DNA from: Desulfotignum sp.
Lineage (GTDB): Bacteria > Desulfobacterota > Desulfobacteria > Desulfobacterales > Desulfobacteraceae
Assembly (NCBI GenBank): GCA_021737695.1
Contig: JAIPDL010000039.1
Location: 1-33,282 of the forward strand
Direction: 5' to 3'
Length of the DNA stretch: 33,282 nucleotides
Made by a program: the position numbers and the translations under genes. This document shows positions 1-8,750 of the stretch, in pieces. The notes below the pieces were generated by a model, which saw only the letters and a list, made by a program, of their open reading frames with translations, did not search any database and was not told where the DNA came from. The first letter of the stretch is position 1, and each line of letters starts with the position of its first letter.

Positions 1-644
1 ACCACCCGCCGTTTTCTGATGGCTGTGCCTAAAAAATCCAGATCCTCATCCGTATAAAACGCCCGCTCCACCTTGGTGACAATATTGTTGTCCGCAAATT
101 TATACAGATATTGAAACGCCCGGATGTCCTTGAGTGTGGCCTGGCGGGTAAAATCCGCGGTATCAGTTTTAATGCCCATCATCAGAGCCGCTGCCAGCTT
201 GGCGGATGGCTTGATTTTCCAGGATTTCAGGTATTCGGTCAACAGGGTGGAGCATGTGCCGTATCCGGGGCGGATATCTGTATAGGCGGCTTCGGCCCGG
301 GTCAAAGGATGGTGATCGATGATGGCGGTATAGGTGATGCCGGCAAACGCCTCATTATGATCCGGCTGCGAATCCACGACCACAAAATGGTCGAACTGGG
401 TTTTGTCCACCTCGGCCAGATCCCTGAGTCCAGGTTCGGTGAGCTGGATCAGTGTCAGGTTATCCGGTCGGCTGATGCGGTTGAAATGGGCGATGGCCAC
501 TTCAGACACCCTGCGCCACAACAGGCGCTTGACAGCCATGGCCGAACCAATGGCATCCGGATCCGCATTGATGATCACCAATACTTTGGCATTGGATTTG
601 AACTGCTCCAAAAACCGCCGGACATTGTCCCGGGTGCTGCTCAC
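1..644 (-). CDS. DHH-family phosphoesterase (nanoRNase/pAp phosphatase-like), 3' end outside window
   Basis: The first 214 codons of a DHH phosphoesterase are present; the gene runs off the left edge. Family members hydrolyse short oligoribonucleotides, pAp or cyclic dinucleotide products using two Mn ions. Visible metal motifs are DPDAIGSA (D28, D30), VDSQPDH (D91) and the DHH triad at residues 110-112. The histidine that usually starts motif I (HxNPDxDAxGS) is replaced by isoleucine 24, so the exact subfamily is uncertain. The start is GTG, overlapping the TGA of the membrane-protein gene upstream as GTGA, with an AAGGTGG-like ribosome site just before it; this implies translational coupling. 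The family call is firm, the substrate is not. Confidence 0.85.
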   Translation of the reverse strand, partial: MSSTRDNVRRFLEQFKSNAKVLVIINADPDAIGSAMAVKRLLWRRVSEVAIAHFNRISRPDNLTLIQLTEPGLRDLAEVDKTQFDHFVVVDSQPDHNEAFAGITYTAIIDHHPLTRAEAAYTDIRPGYGTCSTLLTEYLKSWKIKPSAKLAAALMMGIKTDTADFTRQATLKDIRAFQYLYKFADNNIVTKVERAFYTDEDLDFLGTAIRKRRV

Positions 645-1744
645 AAAGCCACCTTTTTGGTATGATTACCACTGAAAAACAGAACAAGCGTAATAAAAGC
701 ATACGCGATAATGGCCAGAATGGCAAACCCGCCGTAAAACACCCCCATGGGTGCCAGCACAATCGCGGTCAGCCAGTGAATGAAAATCACGGTGGGGGAA
801 TGCAGCTGAATGGGAAAATCCTTGAACCGGCATATCACGGCCAGGCCGCACAGATTCCAGCCATACAGGGAGGCAAACACATGCAGGTGCAGCAGCCACC
901 TGGTTTTTTCGGAATCATAGCCGTCCGACATCTGAAAAAAAATATAGGCGATGCCCGTGACGGCGGTCACGATCAAAAACCCGATGCCCGATGTCAGAAA
1001 CAGTTTCTGCTGCATGGACTTGGCAAAGGTGTAATACAGATAAAATACCACCACCACGGCGGCAAACAGGGCAAAGGTCACAAAAATCTGGGGGATGAAC
1101 CGCTCCAGCAGAATAAAGATGAAAAAAATAATCACGCCTAAGGTAATGGTCCAGAAACACAGTTCCATGAATACTTTAAAACCCGAGCCTTCAATCTGCC
1201 TGAGCATGGAAAATACCAGAGACAGCGTGATCAACGACAACGGAAATGAAAACCCTAAAAAAAACGTATTCAACACCAGTTTTTCCATATACACCCAGTG
1301 AAAGTATTCATTGTTTAAAATCACCAGAGCGGCAATGGCGATACCCGTGGACAGGCATAATAAAGCGGAGTGGTGGAACTTTTTGGCCACAGGCACCTGT
1401 GTTTGAAAAAAATCGGACGGCATCCAGGAAAATGTCTGAATCCGGATTTTTTCCACCAGAAAATACAGCGGCACAGATACGGCCAAAGTGATGGAATACC
1501 AGTTGAAAAAAGCGGAAAATGCGTAGATCAACGATCCGACAAAAAACAGCTTCACCGTGCCGGATACGTGTTTAAACCCTTGTGTATAATACAGCAGAAT
1601 CGATCCCCCCGTACACAGGTTGAACAAAAAAATGTGCAGCCGTTCAAAACTGTAATCCTGCAAAGGAAAATAAATATGCACAAACCCGAACACCAGTGCA
1701 ACGATCATCAGAAACGAAAACAGCAATTTAAGATGTAAAGACAT
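641..1744 (-). CDS. Polytopic membrane protein of unknown function
   Basis: A 367-residue protein made almost entirely of hydrophobic helices; I count about 11 or 12 membrane segments by eye. No soluble domain or signal peptide is evident. A segment near residue 290 (LLHLHVFASLYGWN) places paired histidines and a GW in a helix, which resembles haem-ligating helices of haem-copper oxidase-like or NnrS-like membrane proteins, but the rest does not allow a family call. It sits 24 bases after the SRPBCC/SDR gene and overlaps the DHH phosphoesterase by 4 bases, so the three are probably one operon. The reading frame is clearly real, being long, compositionally consistent and tightly packed. Function is unknown. 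Confidence 0.8.
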   Translation of the reverse strand: MSLHLKLLFSFLMIVALVFGFVHIYFPLQDYSFERLHIFLFNLCTGGSILLYYTQGFKHVSGTVKLFFVGSLIYAFSAFFNWYSITLAVSVPLYFLVEKIRIQTFSWMPSDFFQTQVPVAKKFHHSALLCLSTGIAIAALVILNNEYFHWVYMEKLVLNTFFLGFSFPLSLITLSLVFSMLRQIEGSGFKVFMELCFWTITLGVIIFFIFILLERFIPQIFVTFALFAAVVVVFYLYYTFAKSMQQKLFLTSGIGFLIVTAVTGIAYIFFQMSDGYDSEKTRWLLHLHVFASLYGWNLCGLAVICRFKDFPIQLHSPTVIFIHWLTAIVLAPMGVFYGGFAILAIIAYAFITLVLFFSGNHTKKVAL

Positions 1745-1768
1745 ACCACAATCCGTTTGTTATCAAAG

Positions 1769-3145
<1,377 letters not shown>

Positions 3146-3189
3146 AGACCATTCTTTCCCAAATGAGTGATTGCTTTTAACCCGATCAT

Positions 3190-3217
3190 ATTATAATAAT
3201 AGTCTTTAAAGTGAAAA
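3190..3217 (-). promoter_or_regulatory. Putative sigma-70 promoter for the SDR-membrane-DHH operon
   Basis: On the minus strand a perfect TATAAT (complement of 3190-3195) is preceded after 16 bases by TTTTCA (complement of 3212-3217), which matches TTGACA at four of six positions. It lies about 45 bases upstream of the epimerase start. Assigned by motif only. Confidence 0.45.
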
Positions 3218-3247
3218 CTTTTTTTATCTTAATTTGTATGTCAGCCA

Positions 3248-3263
3248 TGGCACACACATTGCT
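3248..3263 (+). promoter_or_regulatory. Putative sigma-54 (-24/-12) promoter for rubredoxin-roo
   Basis: TGGCACA-N4-TTGCT, with the invariant GG (3249-3250) and GC (3261-3262) dinucleotides separated by exactly ten bases, matches the RpoN consensus TGGCACG-N4-TTGCW at all but one position. It lies 114 bases upstream of the rubredoxin start, on the same strand and in the divergent intergenic region. An enhancer-binding protein would be needed; none is encoded in this window. Confidence 0.6.
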
Positions 3264-3376
3264 TGACTAATTTTCTGATTATTCACACAGGATTCAGCCG
3301 CCCATAGAAGCGGCACCGGGCCGCCGGCTGACCCCCTGTAACTCAACCAGACAACCACTGACAAACGGAGGAAACA

Positions 3377-3535
3377 ATGGATAAATATGAATGCCCATGC
3401 GGTTATGTGTACGATCCTGCAGAAGGAGATATGGACAATGGTATCGAACCGGGCACGGCCTGGGAAGATCTGCCCGAATCCTGGGTATGCCCGTTGTGCG
3501 GAGCGGAACAGGAATATTTTGAAAAAGTGGATTAA
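3377..3535 (+). CDS. Rubredoxin with shortened CxC first iron loop
   Basis: A 52-residue rubredoxin, the usual length for this small one-iron electron carrier. The second knuckle is canonical (CPLCG), and the [17 protein letters not shown] and [11 protein letters not shown] blocks are all conserved. The first knuckle reads [11 protein letters not shown], so its cysteines (6 and 8) are separated by one residue rather than two. The start ATG follows a GGAGG ribosome site. The gene is 11 bases upstream of roo, whose product accepts electrons from rubredoxin in Desulfovibrio, so it is the likely partner. Both probably use the sigma-54-like promoter at 3248. Confidence 0.93.
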   Translation: MDKYECPCGYVYDPAEGDMDNGIEPGTAWEDLPESWVCPLCGAEQEYFEKVD

Positions 3536-3546
3536 ACGGAGGCATT

Positions 3547-4746
3547 ATGTTCACACCCATAGAACTGGCAAATGGCATTTATTCCGTGGGATGCCGGGAC
3601 TGGGACATCCGGGATTTTCACGGATATGAGATTCGTGAAGGCACGTCATATAATGCATTTCTGGTCACCGGAGAACAGAACATACTCATCGATACCGTGA
3701 AATCCCATTTCAAAGATGAGCTGCTGGCCAATATCAGCCGGATCATGGATCCCAAAAAAATCGATGCCGTGATCAGCAACCACACGGAAATGGATCATTC
3801 AGGATCCATTCCCGGAATCATGCATAAAATCGGTGAAGACAAGCCGTTGTACTGCTCCAAGATGGGGGCTCAGAACCTGAAAAATCACTTTAACCGGGAC
3901 TACAATTTTAAAGTGGTGGGATCCGGAGACACCGTGACTCTGGGGAACCGGACCTTCTCGTTTCTGGAAACACGGATGCTCCACTGGCCGGATTCCATGT
4001 TCACGTATCTGCCGGATGAAAAAATATTGTTTTCCAGTGATGCATTTGGCCAGCATTATGCCGGAGACCAGTTTTTCGATGATGACATCGGGGATGAAAT
4101 CATGCCCCATGCCCGCAAATATTACGCCAATATTCTGCTGCATTTCTCTCCCCGGGTCCAGGCACTTCTTTCGGATGTGGCCAAAATGAACCTGGACATC
4201 CGCATGATCTGCCCGGATCACGGTATCATCTGGCGGAAAGATCCGTCCCGGATCATCACGGCCTATGACCGGTGGTCCCGGCAGGAACCGGTCAACAAGG
4301 CGCTGGTCATCTTTGATTCCATGTGGGAAAGCACCACAAAAATGGCCCGGGCCGTCACCAGCGGGATTGAATCGGAACATGTGGGCGTCCGGCTCATGAA
4401 CACCCGGAAATGTCACCGGTCCGACATCATGACCGAAATTCTGGATGCCGGGGCCGTGGCTGTAGGATCCCCCACCCTGAACAACGGTATCTTTCCCGTG
4501 ATCGCTGATGTGTTAACCTATATCAAGGGACTGCGCCCCCAGAACAAAATAGCTGCCGCCTTTGGGTCGTATGGCTGGAGCGGAGAAGCGGTCAAAATAA
4601 TCAACAAAGAGTTCGAAGAAATGAAATGGGACATGGCGGATCCCGGCGTCAAGGTGCTGTATGTACCGGATGAAGATGACCTGAATCGCTGCTTTGAATT
4701 AGGCGCCACCCTGGCAAAACAATTAAAGAAAAAATTAAACGGCTAA
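3547..4746 (+). CDS. roo: Rubredoxin:oxygen oxidoreductase (class A flavodiiron protein, FprA family)
   Basis: This 399-residue protein has a beta-lactamase-like diiron domain followed by a flavodoxin domain. It reduces oxygen to water, and in some members NO to N2O, with electrons from rubredoxin. The diiron ligands are visible: H79, E81, D83 and H84 in NHTEMDHSG, then H146, D165 and H225. All but the last fall on the same residue numbers as in the known Desulfovibrio enzyme as I recall it. The flavodoxin part starts near residue 255 with a phosphate loop (FDSMWESTTKMA) and contains SPTLNNG and AAFGSYGWSGEA. The start has a CGGAGG ribosome site 5 bases upstream. It forms an operon with rubredoxin and faces the desulfoferrodoxin gene across a shared terminator. 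Confidence 0.95.
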   Translation: MFTPIELANGIYSVGCRDWDIRDFHGYEIREGTSYNAFLVTGEQNILIDTVKSHFKDELLANISRIMDPKKIDAVISNHTEMDHSGSIPGIMHKIGEDKPLYCSKMGAQNLKNHFNRDYNFKVVGSGDTVTLGNRTFSFLETRMLHWPDSMFTYLPDEKILFSSDAFGQHYAGDQFFDDDIGDEIMPHARKYYANILLHFSPRVQALLSDVAKMNLDIRMICPDHGIIWRKDPSRIITAYDRWSRQEPVNKALVIFDSMWESTTKMARAVTSGIESEHVGVRLMNTRKCHRSDIMTEILDAGAVAVGSPTLNNGIFPVIADVLTYIKGLRPQNKIAAAFGSYGWSGEAVKIINKEFEEMKWDMADPGVKVLYVPDEDDLNRCFELGATLAKQLKKKLNG

Positions 4747-4780
4747 CAGAAAACCCAAGTTGATGGATTGAATAAAAAAA

Positions 4781-4820
4781 GCCCTGGATGATCGGAAACG
4801 ATGCATCCGGGGCTTTTTTA
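4781..4820. terminator. Bidirectional rho-independent terminator between roo and dfx
   Basis: Arms GCCCTGGATG (4781-4790) and CATCCGGGGC (4804-4813) pair over ten bases with one G-T wobble around a 13-base loop. An A run precedes and a T run follows, so it can end transcripts from both convergent genes. Confidence 0.9.
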
Positions 4821-4839
4821 TAGTGTCACAAAATATAAA

Positions 4840-5220
4840 TCAGGCTTTCCACAGGCCGTGCAGGTTGCAGTATTCCCTGGCCACCACTTTGTCGGCATCG
4901 GTTTTGAAAACCGCTTCCGGTGCATTGTCCGGGGTCAGCATTTTGCGCTGTACAAAACTGTCATCCTCGCTGGTCAGCTCGATCCACTGGATATAGTGCT
5001 CGCTGGTCATGGGATGGGCTGTGCTGCCGACCTTGACCTTGTATCCGCCCTCGATTTTTTCCACCACAGGCACATGTTTTTCCACGGCCGCATCCACTGT
5101 GTTTTCCACCAGCCGTTCCATGGGTTTGCCGCAGCAGGTGACCGGCGGTTTTTCTCCATGAAGGACCTGTACGATGTTGCCGCATTTTTCACATTTGTAA
5201 ATACCCATTTTTTCTGCCAT
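4840..5220 (-). CDS. dfx: Desulfoferrodoxin (class I superoxide reductase)
   Basis: A 126-residue superoxide reductase that converts superoxide to hydrogen peroxide without making oxygen. The N-terminal desulforedoxin-like iron site has C10, C13, C29 and C30. The catalytic Fe(His)4(Cys) site is complete: H49, H69, H75, C118 and H121. The E47-K48 pair that tunes catalysis in characterised enzymes is present in EKHVP. Length and motif spacing are standard for class I (two-iron) enzymes. A TAAAGGAG ribosome site precedes the ATG. The gene stands alone on the minus strand with its own upstream region (5221-5431), next to other oxygen-defence genes. Confidence 0.96.
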   Translation of the reverse strand: MAEKMGIYKCEKCGNIVQVLHGEKPPVTCCGKPMERLVENTVDAAVEKHVPVVEKIEGGYKVKVGSTAHPMTSEHYIQWIELTSEDDSFVQRKMLTPDNAPEAVFKTDADKVVAREYCNLHGLWKA

Positions 5221-5431
5221 GTTTTTAAACTCCTTTAATTATTAGTGGTTGAATTCAAGAATGATGCTGATTCATATATCGCATCCGCCTGTTATGACAT
5301 GTTTAGTAACATAAGACATCATACCGGTCATTTCCAGTTAAAATCTCTTTTTGTCCATCGCCGCCCCGGTATATGGCAATTATTCTGCCAAATCCGGTTT
5401 AAAAAACAGCAGGTCTCAACTGTGTTTTCGA

Positions 5432-5881
5432 TCAGAGCATCTGAAGGATGGCCGCCTCAATCTGGGCCTGGGGCAGAACGCCCACCAGCGTGTTCACCAG
5501 CTGTCCGTTTTTCACCAGCAACAGTGTGGGTACAGAGGCGATGGCAAACCGGGATCCTGTGGCTGGATTGTCATCCAGATTCAATTTGGCCACCTTCAAC
5601 CGGCCCTGATATTTTTTTGCCAATGCATCCATGACCGGTCCCACGGCCCGGCACGGCCCGCACCAGGGGGCCCAGCAATCCACCAGGACCGGCAAAGACG
5701 ACTGCAACACTTCTTTTTGAAATAAGGCATCCGACACAGTCACGGGTTTGTCCGGTGCGTTCAAAGACAGGGGCGTTCCGCATTTACCGCACCGGGGGTG
5801 GTCATTCATCCGGGCTGTCGGTATCCTGTTTCTGGCCCCGCAGGATATACAGGGAACAATGATCGAATTCTGCGTGTTCAT
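5432..5881 (-). CDS. trxC: Thioredoxin with N-terminal zinc ribbon (thioredoxin 2 type)
   Basis: A 149-residue protein with an N-terminal zinc ribbon formed by CxxC pairs at 11/14 and 31/34, then a thioredoxin fold with the active site WCGPC (C74, C77) and the cis-proline segment ASVPTLL. It is a cytoplasmic disulfide reductase; TrxC proteins elsewhere are linked to oxidative stress. The start is 19 bases after the flavodoxin-like gene, so the two are probably cotranscribed. Downstream (5371-5400) there is an interrupted inverted repeat (CCGG and TGGCA arms) but no T run, so no terminator is called. Confidence 0.93.
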   Translation of the reverse strand: MNTQNSIIVPCISCGARNRIPTARMNDHPRCGKCGTPLSLNAPDKPVTVSDALFQKEVLQSSLPVLVDCWAPWCGPCRAVGPVMDALAKKYQGRLKVAKLNLDDNPATGSRFAIASVPTLLLVKNGQLVNTLVGVLPQAQIEAAILQML

Positions 5882-5900
5882 GATAATTTTCTCCCCGGAT

Positions 5901-6347
5901 TCATGGAGTATCAGGAATCATGGCAGCCACATTTTTGCCATATTCCTGGGCGGCCTTGATACCGCCGCCCACCCAGGCGGCTTTGAGCATCAGCGGGCCT
6001 CCAGAGACCATGTTCATCTTGAAAATATGGGCCATGGTATCAAAAATCCGGCCGGCCGCCTCACCGCTCCAGCCGTAAGCACCGAACGCGCCGCCGGGTT
6101 TCCCGGCCAACTCCGCCCGCTCCGCCTGAAACAACAACTGTTTCAGGGGAGTGATCATTTCACCATGGTAGGTGGGAGACCCGAAAATATACGCGTCATA
6201 TCCTTTCAGATCATCTTCACTTTTGATTTCGTTCACCCGTTTGACTTGTGCACTGTGTCCGGATATCCGGATACCTTCACCGAGAATGTCGGCAATGGCC
6301 CTGGTTTCTTCGGACCGGGTGGCGTAAACAATCAATACTGTTCCCAT
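5901..6347 (-). CDS. Flavodoxin-like FMN protein
   Basis: A 148-residue flavodoxin-fold protein. The FMN phosphate loop is YATRSEETRAIA near the N-terminus, and SPTYHGE and AFGAYGWSGEAA supply the flavin-binding loops. The last is nearly the same as the equivalent loop in the flavodoxin domain of Roo at 3547-4746, so it may be an electron carrier in the same system. The start is placed at the ATG preceded by AAGGAGG 6 bases upstream; a longer in-frame reading would begin 21 codons earlier without such a site. It is first in a two-gene unit with trxC. Its specific partner is unknown. Confidence 0.88.
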   Translation of the reverse strand: MGTVLIVYATRSEETRAIADILGEGIRISGHSAQVKRVNEIKSEDDLKGYDAYIFGSPTYHGEMITPLKQLLFQAERAELAGKPGGAFGAYGWSGEAAGRIFDTMAHIFKMNMVSGGPLMLKAAWVGGGIKAAQEYGKNVAAMIPDTP

Positions 6348-6889
6348 GCTGCCTCCTTGATCTATCGCGTGTTTTTGTTTATTGCCATTTTCGCTTTTTC
6401 TCATTTGCAAAAATCACACCAGTGGCAATTGACTCCATATCCTGGTTCCTGGTTATCTGCCGGGCGGCTGAAAAATCGGACTCCTGCCTGGTTCCCCGGA
6501 CCAGACCGGCAGAGGAATATGGGGAATTCCGTGGTGATACCCTGTCCGGGTCAATCTGTATCTCTGATATGTGTCATCCTGAGACGATTATGTCTCTTTT
6601 GGATCCAGGTCTTTTTTATTCCTGTTCCAAAATTACAGATTGATTCGTTTATTTGTACCATTCCAAAACTGCTTTTAAAAGCAAATATTCAACGCAAAAA
6701 TGACACTTTTTATTACAACGGCATCCCTTGAAAAATGTTACTTGCCAAACCGGCACAAAAAATGCAAAATTAAAGCAATGCCATATTAAAATATTGATTG
6801 GTACTATCCGTATCACAATGAGGTACATACGCTGTCACATCTTACCTGTAAACAGACCACCGGGTCAAGGCCGGTAAAAGGAGCTGTCA
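6348..6889. other. Divergent intergenic region without a supported gene
   Basis: This 542-base stretch separates the flavodoxin-trxC unit from the glutaredoxin-FTR-gltA unit. Reading frames here have no ribosome site or recognisable protein. It becomes AT-rich after about 6600 and holds a sigma-54-like element at 6751-6766. No rho-independent terminator or riboswitch-like structure was evident. Confidence 0.6.
6751..6766 (+). promoter_or_regulatory. Candidate sigma-54-like promoter for the grx-ftr-gltA operon
   Basis: CGGCACA-N4-ATGCA keeps the GG-N10-GC spacing of RpoN promoters but departs from consensus at the first T of the -24 element and the first T of the -12 element. It is 124 bases upstream of the glutaredoxin start. 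Weaker than the element at 3248. Confidence 0.3.
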
Positions 6890-7150
6890 ATGAATACAGA
6901 AAAACCCATGCTTTACGCATTGAGCACATGCAGTCATTGCAAATCAACCAAGAAACTGCTGAATGACTGCAACGTGGAGTATGACTATGTGGAAGTGGAC
7001 GATCTGGAAGGCGAAGAAAGAAAAGCCATTCTTGAAGATATCAAGGCGTTGAATCCCAGGTGTTCCTTTCCCACCATCAAAATCAAGGACACCGTCATCG
7101 TTGGGTACAAAGAAAAAGAAATCAAAGCGGCATTGGGGATTACACAATGA
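6890..7150 (+). CDS. Glutaredoxin-family protein
   Basis: An 86-residue glutaredoxin/NrdH-like thioredoxin-fold protein with active site CSHC (C14, C17), a DDLEGEERKAIL helix and the conserved SFPTIKI segment containing the cis-proline. It probably reduces disulfides with electrons from a partner reductase. An AAAGGAG ribosome site precedes the ATG. Its TGA overlaps the ATG of the FTR-like gene (ATGA), so the two are translationally coupled. The FTR-like protein is therefore the likely electron donor. Confidence 0.9.
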   Translation: MNTEKPMLYALSTCSHCKSTKKLLNDCNVEYDYVEVDDLEGEERKAILEDIKALNPRCSFPTIKIKDTVIVGYKEKEIKAALGITQ

Positions 7151-7476
7151 ATGTGGAACAGCTTTATCAGGCACTGAAAAAATCACAGGAAGCCAAAGGC
7201 ATTTATTTCAACAAAGACAAAGACCTGGTCTTTGAACTGCTGGAATCGTTGCTCTTAAACAAGGACCGCTACGGCTACATGGCCTGCCCCTGCCGGCTGG
7301 CCTGCTCAGACCGGGAAAAAGACAAGGACATCATCTGCCCCTGTGTCTACCGGGAACCGGATCTGGAAGAGTTCGGGGCCTGTTATTGCGGGCTGTATGT
7401 ATCAAAAGCCGTCCATAATAAACAGGCCCGGGTGGAATATGTCCCGGAACGACGGCCCCCTGAAAAAATATTTTAA
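7147..7476 (+). CDS. Ferredoxin:thioredoxin reductase catalytic-subunit-like protein
   Basis: A 109-residue protein resembling the [4Fe-4S] catalytic subunit of ferredoxin:thioredoxin reductase, which passes electrons from ferredoxin to a thioredoxin or glutaredoxin disulfide. Seven cysteines are visible: CPC (47, 49), C53, CPC (64, 66) and CYC (79, 81). The plant/cyanobacterial pattern is CPC-X16-CPC-X8-CHC; here the spacings are 14 and 12 and the histidine of CHC is tyrosine 80. The start ATG overlaps the stop of the glutaredoxin-like gene. Citrate synthase follows after 20 bases. No variable FTR subunit is seen, as in other bacterial and archaeal FTR-like proteins. Confidence 0.87.
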   Translation: MNVEQLYQALKKSQEAKGIYFNKDKDLVFELLESLLLNKDRYGYMACPCRLACSDREKDKDIICPCVYREPDLEEFGACYCGLYVSKAVHNKQARVEYVPERRPPEKIF

Positions 7477-7496
7477 CCTTTTTCAAGGAGTGATCC

Positions 7497-8681
7497 ATGA
7501 ACGACGAATGCACCCCGGTTATAAACACCGGGCTCAGAGGCGTGGATGTTGCCAGTTCAAAAATCTGCGATGTCAAAGGCAAAGAAGGCAAACTGATATA
7601 CCGCGGTTACCGCATTGAAGATCTGGCGGAAAACGCCACGTTCGAAGAAGTCTGCTATCTTCTGCTGCACGAGCGTCTGCCGGACGAACAGGCCCTGGCA
7701 GCATTTGACAACCGCCTGAAACAGAAACGGCCCATACCTGAAAGCATTGTGACGTTGTTAAAGACCCTGCCCCGGTCCATGACCCCCATGGACATGCTCC
7801 AGGCCGCCACCCCCCTGCTGATCCAGGCCGATAAAAATGCAGGCAATCAAACACCGGCAGATGCCCAGAACAGTGCGGAACACCTGATCTCCGGATTGTC
7901 CACCCTGATCGCAGCCTGGGACCGGGTCCGCAACGGCCGATCCCCGGTGGCACCGGACACCTCCCTGGGCCATGCCGCCAATTTTTTGTACATGCTCACA
8001 GGGGAATCCCCGAATCCGGAGGCAGCGGCATTTTTTGACGCCGGCCTGGTGCTCCATGCAGAACATTCCTTTAACGCCTCCACTTTTACCGCCCGGCAGG
8101 TGGCGTCCACCAAAGCCCATATCTATGCGGCGGTTGCGGCCGCCATCGGCAGCCTGTCCGGCCCGCTGCACGGGGGTGCCAATGTCCGGGTCATGGAGAT
8201 GCTCAAGGCGATCGGCACCCCGGAAAATATCGATGCCTACATCGACAATATTCTGGATTCCGGGGGTCTGATCATGGGACTGGGCCATGCCGTGTACCAG
8301 ACTGATGATCCCAGGGCATTGATTCTGGCCCCCATGAGTCAGCGCATGGGAGAAATCATCGGCGACACCCGCTGGTATGAACTGACCAAAGAACTGGAGA
8401 TCAAGGGAAAACAAGCGTTTAAAAAACGAAAAGACCGGGATATCTTCTGCAATGTGGATTTTTATTCCGCATCCCTTTTTTACGCCATGGGAATTCCCAT
8501 GGACCTGTTCACTCCCGTTTTTGCCCTGTCCCGCGTCAGCGGCTGGTGTGCCCATATCATTGAAGAACAGTTTGCCACAGCAGCACCCAAACCCTCCCTG
8601 TACCGTCCCGGCGCTACCTATGTCGGCGACTACTGCGGCCCGGATGAATGCCGGTTCATCCGTATCGAGGAACGAAAATAA
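7497..8681 (+). CDS. gltA: Citrate synthase
   Basis: A 394-residue citrate synthase, condensing oxaloacetate and acetyl-CoA into citrate. The catalytic residues are visible: H225 in GPLHGGAN, H264 in GLGHAVY and D321 in NVDFYSA, with the substrate-binding H190 in AEHSFNAST. DPRA follows H264 as expected, and the N-terminus has the KLIYRGYRIEDLA block. Length fits the short dimeric class rather than the long hexameric class. The ATG has a CAAGGAG ribosome site. The gene lies between two redox proteins and upstream of isocitrate dehydrogenase, in an apparent operon. 2-Methylcitrate synthase is the main alternative, but the icd neighbour favours the TCA cycle. Confidence 0.94.
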   Translation: MNDECTPVINTGLRGVDVASSKICDVKGKEGKLIYRGYRIEDLAENATFEEVCYLLLHERLPDEQALAAFDNRLKQKRPIPESIVTLLKTLPRSMTPMDMLQAATPLLIQADKNAGNQTPADAQNSAEHLISGLSTLIAAWDRVRNGRSPVAPDTSLGHAANFLYMLTGESPNPEAAAFFDAGLVLHAEHSFNASTFTARQVASTKAHIYAAVAAAIGSLSGPLHGGANVRVMEMLKAIGTPENIDAYIDNILDSGGLIMGLGHAVYQTDDPRALILAPMSQRMGEIIGDTRWYELTKELEIKGKQAFKKRKDRDIFCNVDFYSASLFYAMGIPMDLFTPVFALSRVSGWCAHIIEEQFATAAPKPSLYRPGATYVGDYCGPDECRFIRIEERK

Positions 8682-8750
8682 TCAGACCGGAAACAAAATC
8701 AATTGACAGAGATCCACAATATCACATAACACACAAATTAAGGAACTGAG

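Noticed and set aside
111-665. Plus-strand 184-residue reading frame near the left edge
   Set aside because: It is antisense to the DHH phosphoesterase, whose metal motifs are clear on the minus strand.
5291-5315. TTATG/CATAA inverted repeat upstream of desulfoferrodoxin, considered as a redox-regulator operator
   Set aside because: Only five paired bases at each end with a mismatched centre; no match to a known operator could be stated.
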